This document shows positions 1 to 4,406 of a stretch of 7,884 nt of DNA, in pieces. The notes beneath the pieces are model-generated. The model saw only the letters and a program-made list of their open reading frames with translations. It made no database searches and was not told where the DNA came from. This DNA is from Planctomycetota bacterium. Lineage in GTDB: Bacteria > Planctomycetota > Planctomycetia > Pirellulales > Pirellulaceae. Within the stretch, counting starts at the first letter, position 1. Each line of letters begins with the position of its first letter. The position numbers and the translations under genes are program-made. The DNA is taken from positions 1 to 7,884 of the forward strand of contig JAPLNJ010000931.1 of assembly GCA_026692885.1 (NCBI GenBank). Reading direction: 5' to 3'.

Positions 1-47
1 GCACGAGTCGGGGTGATCGGACGACTCCGGCGCCGACGATATTCCAC
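1..47 (-). CDS. Possible 5' end of a truncated gene (third gene of the STAS unit)
   Basis: This is a tentative start of a gene that leaves the window at its left edge. On the minus strand an AGGAGA ribosome-binding motif (positions 54-59) lies 6 bases before a GTG at 45-47, and the frame stays open to position 1. The visible peptide would be MEYRRRRSRPITPTR, very rich in arginine, and no family can be named from 15 residues. It would lie 122 bases downstream of the STAS stop codon on the same strand. The main alternative is non-coding sequence with a chance AGGAGA. The opposite strand is also open from 1 to 162 in one frame without a recognisable product. Confidence 0.25.
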   Translation of the reverse strand, partial: MEYRRRRSRPITPTR

Positions 48-169
48 TCGCCGTCTCCTATTGAGTGCTAGCCCGACTTCTGACCCCAGCTGGCGGTCCG
101 TCTATGCGAAACCGAAAAACCCCAGGCTTGACACCGACAACCCCAAAACCGTTTGGTGCTAGTGATACG

Positions 170-508
170 TCACGACCCCAGTGATTGCACGGCGCTGGCC
201 ACGGTGGGGGCCGTCTCGAAGAACTTGTCCAGCTTGCAGCGAGTCAGGACAATTGACACGAACGACGAACAGGCGGCCAGGATCACGCGGCTGGATTGCG
301 TGTTGGCATGCGCCACCAACGTCACCAGCTGTCCCACGCCCTGGGAGGAGATGAGTTTCGACTGCGAGAGGTCCAGCACGAGGTTCGTCCCACCGCGTCC
401 GACCAAGGGAAAAAGCTGCTCGCGAAAAAGCTTCTCTGCGGACGAATCGATCGGCCCTGTTGTGCTGGCCAGCACATACCCAGACTGGTTGGATATTGTA
501 AGTTCCAT
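170..508 (-). CDS. STAS-domain protein, anti-sigma factor antagonist-like
   Basis: A 112-residue cytoplasmic protein consisting of one STAS domain, the fold of SpoIIAA/RsbV anti-sigma factor antagonists. In that family the unphosphorylated protein binds a kinase/anti-sigma partner and frees a sigma factor or effector, and phosphorylation of a conserved serine breaks the complex. Visible here are the core strand and loop TNLVLDLSQSKLISSQGVG (residues 41-59), an alternating hydrophobic strand VILAAC (75-80) and a final helix CKLDKFFETAPTVASAVQSL (91-110). By my alignment with the classical DSSG loop, Ser55 sits at the phosphoserine position, while the preceding Asp is Ser54 and the next Ser is Gln56. 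The ATG at 508 was chosen because GAGGGA lies about 8 bases upstream and the domain begins at once; the longer frame, open to 715, overlaps the lipoprotein gene. No kinase or sigma factor gene is in the window. A non-regulatory STAS role is possible. Confidence 0.85.
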   Translation of the reverse strand: MELTISNQSGYVLASTTGPIDSSAEKLFREQLFPLVGRGGTNLVLDLSQSKLISSQGVGQLVTLVAHANTQSSRVILAACSSFVSIVLTRCKLDKFFETAPTVASAVQSLGS

Positions 509-512
509 GCGT

Positions 513-863
513 TCATTCCCTCGGACTGTGTGTTTCCAAACTATCTTCTTCGAAGGTGTCGTCTCCGACATTGTACTCGTCGTCGAGGGCCTCGCCAGAT
601 TCTTCCACATCGCGGTCCTCGTCGCCCTCCTCGTCATACTTCTGATCCAGCGATTCCTCGTCGGCCGTGGCCCCGTCGGCCGTAGCCCCGTCGCCGCGGT
701 TTTCCCCGACGTCATGGTACCACGATTCGTACTCCGGAGCGATCACCACGGTCCGCACCTCGTTGGGGAAACGCAGCAAATCCACCAGCGTGCGTTCCTG
801 GCGTTGGCAAGCAGCAACACCGCAGGCCCACAGCAAGATGCAGCCAAGTAGGATACGTTGCAT
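513..863 (-). CDS. Small acidic lipoprotein, function unknown
   Basis: A 116-residue protein with a lipoprotein signal peptide: a short basic start (MQR), a hydrophobic core (LLGCILLWACGV) and a lipobox VAAC with the lipidated cysteine predicted at residue 19. After the cysteine comes a compact stretch, QERTLVDLLRFPNEVRTVVI (22-41), then EYESWYHD (44-51). From residue 51 to the end the chain is low-complexity and strongly acidic, with runs such as YDEEGDEDRDVEESGEALDD (77-96), and is probably disordered or metal-binding. A 15-bp tandem duplication yields GATADGATAD at 59-68. The start at 863 is supported by AAGGA 7 bases upstream and by the signal peptide beginning there; the frame is open to 989 but the extra residues do not look like coding sequence. 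The stop lies 4 bases before the STAS start, so the two are probably co-translated. I do not recognise a named family. Confidence 0.75.
   Translation of the reverse strand: MQRILLGCILLWACGVAACQRQERTLVDLLRFPNEVRTVVIAPEYESWYHDVGENRGDGATADGATADEESLDQKYDEEGDEDRDVEESGEALDDEYNVGDDTFEEDSLETHSPRE
660..689. repeat. 15-bp in-frame tandem duplication in the lipoprotein gene
   Basis: Two adjacent copies, GTCGGCCGTGGCCCC (660-674) and GTCGGCCGTAGCCCC (675-689), differ at one base. They encode the doubled pentapeptide GATAD in the acidic tail of the lipoprotein. The single difference is synonymous (ACC/ACG-type third-position change in the coding strand context), which fits a recent replication-slippage event in an unconstrained linker. 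Confidence 0.65.
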
Positions 864-901
864 GAGAATTCCTTTTTCTATGATACGCAGTCGAGCAGTT
901 G

Positions 902-938
902 TTGGCGGGCATATACCAAGTTGCCTCCGGCCCGCCAA
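902..938 (-). promoter_or_regulatory. Promoter-like pair overlapped by a 9-bp dyad
   Basis: On the minus strand, TTGGCG (933-938) is followed after exactly 17 bases by TATATG (910-915). Each hexamer matches the housekeeping-sigma consensus at 4 of 6 positions, and the pair lies about 47 bases before the lipoprotein ATG. The same bases form a perfect inverted repeat, TTGGCGGGC (902-910) and GCCCGCCAA (930-938), with a 19-base spacer. The right arm contains the -35-like hexamer and the left arm touches the -10-like hexamer, so a protein bound to the dyad would block the promoter. It could also fold in RNA read from further upstream. A dyad of this size can arise by chance in a window this long. 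Confidence 0.3.
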
Positions 939-979
939 TAGGAAACTTGCACACCCTGGTTGTTTGGGCCGGAATGCCG

Positions 980-1000
980 TATAATCCACGGGTCGACCCG
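980..1000 (+). promoter_or_regulatory. Consensus -10 box followed by a 12-bp palindrome
   Basis: A perfect TATAAT (980-985) is followed 3 bases later by the perfect palindrome CGGGTCGACCCG (989-1000), which would straddle the expected transcription start. The nearest hexamers upstream at 16-18 bases are poor -35 matches (best TGGTTG), so this would be a weak or activator-dependent promoter. It faces the Asp-rich gene, giving a leader of roughly 200 bases. One or two 12-bp palindromes are expected by chance in a window this size, so only the combination with the -10 box is suggestive. Confidence 0.28.
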
Positions 1001-1197
1001 GAAAGAAAGGCAGTCCCCGTTTCGATGCGGCCTGCTAGCTCTGCTCGCAAGACATTCCGGCGGATCGACGAAGAAGTTTGAGATTCGGCCAAAGAAGTAG
1101 GCGAAACAGGCTGCCTCGGCGACTTAGTCTTGTGTTCGACCTCGGCCCGCGTCGTGATTAGGTTTCTCTACTTAGGACTGCGGAGCGTTACTTTGCC

Positions 1198-1452
1198 ATG
1201 ATCGCCCAATCTAGCTTTTCAAACGTCGACGTCGAGCATCGCACCTTGGAAATTGACGAGGATCTCGACGGCGCGGATCCACTGGATCTCTATCTTCCGG
1301 ATCCCAAGGACTTCGACGACGACGATTTCGACGACTTCGACGACGACTTTGACGACGACTTCGAGGAGGAAATGGGCGACGAGTACGGATTCGAAATCGC
1401 GGAGGGGTTGGACGTGCGCATACCCTGGACGGGCGCCGTCAAACGCGTCTAG
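1198..1452 (+). CDS. Asp-rich small protein with F(D)n repeats, function unknown
   Basis: An 84-residue, strongly acidic protein with no signal peptide and no membrane segment. Residues 15-38 carry scattered Asp and Pro (for example LDLYLPDPKDF, 29-39). Residues 39-58 are a tandem of one Phe followed by 2-4 acidic residues: Phe39, Phe44, Phe47, Phe51 and Phe55, ending in FEEE. The C-terminus is quite different, neutral to basic: LDVRIPWTGAVKRV (71-84). The ATG at 1198 is the only plausible start; the ribosome-binding signal is weak (GGAG, 12 bases upstream). The ABC permease gene follows 61 bases after its stop on the same strand, with only a weak 5-bp hairpin (1467-1482) between, so co-transcription is likely. 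Proteins with FDDD-type repeats are familiar to me from planctomycetes but I know of no assigned function. Cation binding or binding to a basic partner are guesses. Confidence 0.72.
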   Translation: MIAQSSFSNVDVEHRTLEIDEDLDGADPLDLYLPDPKDFDDDDFDDFDDDFDDDFEEEMGDEYGFEIAEGLDVRIPWTGAVKRV

Positions 1453-1513
1453 CTCGGAGCCAACGGGGAAGGCGCAGCTTCCAATTCGTTAGTCTCGCGA
1501 TCTGCATGGCAAG

Positions 1514-3442
1514 GTGAGCGATCTGGTCGGGATGGCGATCATCCTGTACGGGCGGCTCCTTACTCGTTTACAGGACAGACGCTTGTTGCTCGGACCGGTC
1601 TTTAGTCGTGAGGCAGTCACCACGCCCCGTCGTCCCCGGCACTACCTGATCCGGGCGGTGTACGTGGCGGCGTTGTTGATCCTGATGTGCACCGCTTGGT
1701 TGGTGTTGGCGGGCACGCAGATCATCCGCAATGTGGGCGACCTGTCCCGGTTTGGGGCAGGCCTGTTTCAGATCCTGGCACCGCTCCAGTTGGCGCTGCT
1801 GGTCTTCCTGGCGGCCCTGGCACCCGCCGGTGCTGTCTCCCAGGAGAAGGACCGGCGCACGCTGATTCTGCTGTTGATGACCCGGCTGAGCAATAGCGAA
1901 TTGGTGTTGGGCAAGCTGTCAGCCGGTCTCTTGAACGTGTTGACAATGTGGCTGGCCGCCCTGCCGGTGTTTCTCCTGGCCACGTTGTTTGGAGGGGTTT
2001 CTTTTGCCCAGGTTGGACGGGTGTTTGCCGTCACCTTCACGACGATCCTGGCCGCGGGGAGTCTGGGAGCGATGTTGGCGTTCTGGCGGGAAAAGACTTT
2101 CCAGGCATTGGCCATGACCGTGCTGCTGATCGTGATCTGGATCGGGGCGGGCGAGGCGGTCTACGCAATTGGGCGGGGCCTTCGCTGGGCAGACCTACCG
2201 TTGGAAACTTGGGTGGCCGCCGGGAGTCCGCTCCGTGCGATTCTGGCGGCGTCGCAGCCGAGACTTGGCGGGGAGGACGGTGGCGGCTGGCTCCGCGATG
2301 GCGTGACGCTGTACCTGGGCGTCTCGTTGGCCGCGGCCGCACTGTTGAGCGGGGCGAGCTGCCTGTTAGTGCGTGTCTGGAACCCGTCCCGCGAAGCACG
2401 CTCCGGTCAGGAGCGGCAGACGGGGCCGGCGGTCGTCTACGACGGGACGCAGGACATTGCCGGCCTCCAACCGAGTTCGGCGGACCTTGATGCGGGCGAA
2501 CTGGGCCGGGCGGAACACGTCGATGCGCGAGGCCCGCAGGCCTCGCACCGCAGTCGGCGGGTCTGGGACAATCCGGTCCTCTGGCGGGAAATCTGTACCT
2601 GGGCCTACGGCCGCAAGGTGCTGATCATCCGCTTGGCCTACCTGCTGTTCTTCGCCCTGGCTGCGACCGGCTTGGCGTGGTCGATGACCGCGCCCACCGC
2701 CGGCGAACAAGCCCGCTCCGTGATTCCCGCTGGCGTCTTGCCGTTGGCCCCGCTGTTTCTGATCAGCCTTGTGATCGTCAACGCTTTGGCAGTCACTTCG
2801 ATCACCAACGAACGTGACGGACAGTCGCTGGATCTGTTGCTCGTCACGGATCTGTCCCCCCGGGAGTTTGTGTTCGGCAAGCTGGGCGGAGTGTTCTGGG
2901 TCACCAAGGAGATGGTCCTGCTGCCGCTGTTGCTGTGCGTCTACGTGTCGTGGCGCGGCGTGTTATCGGCGGAGAACTTGGCATATCTTCTGGTGGGTTT
3001 GGCCCAGATGTACCTGTTCGTCAACACGCTGGGGATTCACTGCGGCCTGACCTACGCCAATTCGCGGACGGCCATCGGCGTGAGTCTCGGTCTGGTGTTC
3101 TTCCTGTTCCTGGGGGTGGTGACCTGCATGCTGATCATGATTTGGTTCAGCGGCTCGTTCACAAATCAACTGGCACCGTTCCTGGCCTTCATCATCGGCG
3201 GCAGCGTCGGTTTGTACGTCCTGTTGGGACACCGGAATCCGTCGCCGGCGATCCAACTGGCCGCGCTGCTGCTGCCGTTCGCGACGTTCTACGCGGTCAC
3301 TAGTTTTCTGCTGCACCATACGTTGGCCGTGTTTCTGATGGTCACGGGGACCTACGGCTTTGCCACGGCCGCGATGCTGATGCCGGCGATCGCCGAGTTT
3401 GACATCGCCATGGGACGGACGACGACCGCGGGCGACGAGTGA
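1514..3442 (+). CDS. ABC-2 type transporter permease with two homologous halves
   Basis: A 642-residue polytopic membrane protein that would form the membrane channel of an ABC transporter, probably an exporter or gliding/NosY-type complex; the substrate cannot be read from the sequence. Likely membrane segments lie near residues 46-68, 86-107, 137-160, 168-190, 198-218 and 266-287 in the first half, and 370-390, 406-429, 460-478, 488-508, 519-545, 554-571, 577-600 and 603-625 in the second. The halves share two motifs: GPVFSRE (27-33) with NPVLWRE (353-359), and EKDRRTLILLLMTRLS (111-126) with ERDGQSLDLLLVTDLS (433-448), each followed by a GKL (133-135, 455-457). A polar linker (about 290-350) joins them. 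The start is GTG at 1514 or ATG at 1532; neither has a strong ribosome-binding site, though AAGGTGAG (1511-1518) would serve the ATG. No ATP-binding subunit is present in the window. Confidence 0.93.
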   Translation: MSDLVGMAIILYGRLLTRLQDRRLLLGPVFSREAVTTPRRPRHYLIRAVYVAALLILMCTAWLVLAGTQIIRNVGDLSRFGAGLFQILAPLQLALLVFLAALAPAGAVSQEKDRRTLILLLMTRLSNSELVLGKLSAGLLNVLTMWLAALPVFLLATLFGGVSFAQVGRVFAVTFTTILAAGSLGAMLAFWREKTFQALAMTVLLIVIWIGAGEAVYAIGRGLRWADLPLETWVAAGSPLRAILAASQPRLGGEDGGGWLRDGVTLYLGVSLAAAALLSGASCLLVRVWNPSREARSGQERQTGPAVVYDGTQDIAGLQPSSADLDAGELGRAEHVDARGPQASHRSRRVWDNPVLWREICTWAYGRKVLIIRLAYLLFFALAATGLAWSMTAPTAGEQARSVIPAGVLPLAPLFLISLVIVNALAVTSITNERDGQSLDLLLVTDLSPREFVFGKLGGVFWVTKEMVLLPLLLCVYVSWRGVLSAENLAYLLVGLAQMYLFVNTLGIHCGLTYANSRTAIGVSLGLVFFLFLGVVTCMLIMIWFSGSFTNQLAPFLAFIIGGSVGLYVLLGHRNPSPAIQLAALLLPFATFYAVTSFLLHHTLAVFLMVTGTYGFATAAMLMPAIAEFDIAMGRTTTAGDE

Positions 3443-3445
3443 CGG

Positions 3446-3488
3446 TAGGGTGCATGTACCGAGCGAACCGCTGGCTCGATGCACCCTA
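3446..3488. terminator. Hairpin between convergent genes, possible bidirectional terminator or dispersed palindrome
   Basis: A perfect 10-bp inverted repeat, TAGGGTGCAT (3446-3455) and ATGCACCCTA (3479-3488), encloses a second stem, CGAGC (3460-3464) with GCTCG (3474-3478), leaving GTAC as a one-sided bulge and a 9-base loop. It begins 4 bases after the permease stop and ends 8 bases before the stop of the converging DUF4058-like gene, which is where a shared terminator is expected. Neither side has a T-run, so it is not a classical intrinsic terminator. Palindromes with GTAGGGTGC arms also occur as dispersed repeats in some genomes, by my recollection. Confidence 0.5.
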
Positions 3489-3495
3489 CGAGCTG

Positions 3496-4236
3496 TCAGG
3501 CTTCGAGGATCGCCTGCCAGCGGCGCGGGACGGCAGCGAAGGCGTTGCGGTATGTACGTTCCAGCGGCAGCAGCACGTGCCCGCCCGGTTCGAGAAACAG
3601 CGGCATATCCGTCAGTTCATCACCGACAGCCACCGGCTCCACGTAGGCCCGCACAGCCAACGCGGACTCATAGGCAACGAGCGTCAGCCGCTTGTCGGCC
3701 GGACTGACATACTCACTCGCCGTAAGCTCCTCCCAGATCGCCCCGTGGATTCCCTGCGGGTCTCGCGGGCCTGGAGGGTGGAGATCCAGAATCAAGAGAT
3801 GGACGCCGTAGTCGAGCAACTGAGCCGCCTTGTCCACAAATGACCGTAGGGCATGGCGACTGCTCTTGTTGCCCGAAGACACGACTTCGATGATGGCCAC
3901 CATCCGGTCGCCGCTGACATGCCGCAGCACCACGGTATTCTGTCGCCGACGGTAGAATTCCAGGTCCGTCTCGACCCGCAGGCGTGTCTGCGGAACGGCG
4001 AGCAGCAGCCCGGCACCGCCTGTCGGCGGCCCCGTCCGGATCCCGTCATTGTGCTCGAAGCCGCCTTGCAGGGTCAGGACGTCGGGTCCGAATCCCGCCG
4101 CATGCTGTTCCGCCATTGCATAGTAGTCGTCGGGCAGAATCTCGGCGTTCAGGGCACGTTTGATTTCCTCGATCCAGGCATGGTGAAAGTCGTGAAACAC
4201 CCCTGCCTCGACGCGGGGCCAGTCGTGAATCGGCAT
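3496..4236 (-). CDS. DUF4058-like protein
   Basis: A 246-residue soluble protein with no signal peptide or membrane segment. I assign it to the DUF4058 group, known from planctomycetes and cyanobacteria and of unknown function, from its overall pattern: an N-terminal MPIHDWPRVEAGVFHDFHHA (1-20) with WIEEIKRALN (21-30) and PDDYYAMAEQ (35-44); a central strand and turn MVAIIEVVSSGNK (112-124), then an Arg/Lys helix and YGVHLLILDLHPP (143-155); and a late block, PLFLEPGGHVLLPLE (212-226), before the end. The central E117, K124 and D151 layout recalls PD-(D/E)XK nuclease-fold proteins such as Uma2, but this is inference and no activity is shown. The ATG at 4236 has CGGAGA about 9 bases upstream and starts the conserved sequence; the frame runs open to 4356 without family-like residues. 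It converges with the permease and diverges from the rhamnosidase. Confidence 0.86.
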   Translation of the reverse strand: MPIHDWPRVEAGVFHDFHHAWIEEIKRALNAEILPDDYYAMAEQHAAGFGPDVLTLQGGFEHNDGIRTGPPTGGAGLLLAVPQTRLRVETDLEFYRRRQNTVVLRHVSGDRMVAIIEVVSSGNKSSRHALRSFVDKAAQLLDYGVHLLILDLHPPGPRDPQGIHGAIWEELTASEYVSPADKRLTLVAYESALAVRAYVEPVAVGDELTDMPLFLEPGGHVLLPLERTYRNAFAAVPRRWQAILEA

Positions 4237-4303
4237 GAAGTAGATCTCCGCGAGCTTGATCCGCGAACGCATCGCCCAAAATCTGGCGATTGTGGTGCTC
4301 GAC

Positions 4304-4309
4304 ATTATA
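4304..4309 (-). promoter_or_regulatory. Candidate -10 box for the DUF4058-like gene
   Basis: A perfect TATAAT on the minus strand lies 67 bases before the ATG at 4236, giving a leader of about 60 bases. The hexamers 16-18 bases upstream (GGCAAA, GGGCAA) are poor -35 matches and there is no extended -10 TG. The 170-base gap to the divergent rhamnosidase gene (4237-4406) holds no other signal I would defend; no clear promoter was found for the rhamnosidase. Confidence 0.33.
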
Positions 4310-4406
4310 GCCGAGGTTTGAACGCTTTGCCCCTGCCTTCCCGCGGTTCTTGGCATGGGTTATCCTTTTGGAAACAAAGTCAAAGAACCCCCAGAGGACA
4401 CCATCC

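Larger units (their letters stand above)
864..1197. promoter_or_regulatory. Divergent intergenic region between the lipoprotein and Asp-rich genes
   Basis: This 334-base stretch separates two genes pointing away from each other and should hold both promoters. I see no convincing gene in it; the short frames (for example 899-1081 on the plus strand) have no good ribosome-binding site or recognisable protein. Three signals stand out and are listed separately: a TTGGCG / 17 bases / TATATG promoter-like pair facing the lipoprotein gene, a 9-bp inverted repeat overlapping it, and a TATAAT followed by a 12-bp palindrome facing the Asp-rich gene. From 1001 to 1197 I see nothing further that I would defend. 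Confidence 0.4.

Noticed and set aside
143..156. CCAAA/TTTGG hairpin as terminator of the STAS unit
   Set aside because: Only 5 bp with a 4-base loop, not GC-rich and with no T-run downstream on the minus strand.
153..851. A 232-codon plus-strand frame
   Set aside because: It overlaps the lipoprotein and STAS genes on the other strand, both supported by signal peptide, domain pattern and ribosome-binding sites; its own product has no recognisable features.
864..989. Upstream extension of the lipoprotein to a start at 989
   Set aside because: The extension would bury the signal peptide behind 42 residues; the ATG at 863 has a good ribosome-binding motif and begins the signal peptide.
1025..1081. 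An 18-codon frame as a leader peptide
   Set aside because: No adequate ribosome-binding site and no run of regulatory codons; it is consistent with a chance frame.
1312..1371. Ca2+-binding EF-hand in the Asp-rich protein
   Set aside because: The D-rich run lacks the DxDxDG loop spacing with a terminal Glu and flanking helices; it is a simple F(D)n repeat.
1467..1482. GGAAG/CTTCC hairpin between the Asp-rich and permease genes
   Set aside because: A 5-bp stem without a T-run is too weak to call a terminator or attenuator.
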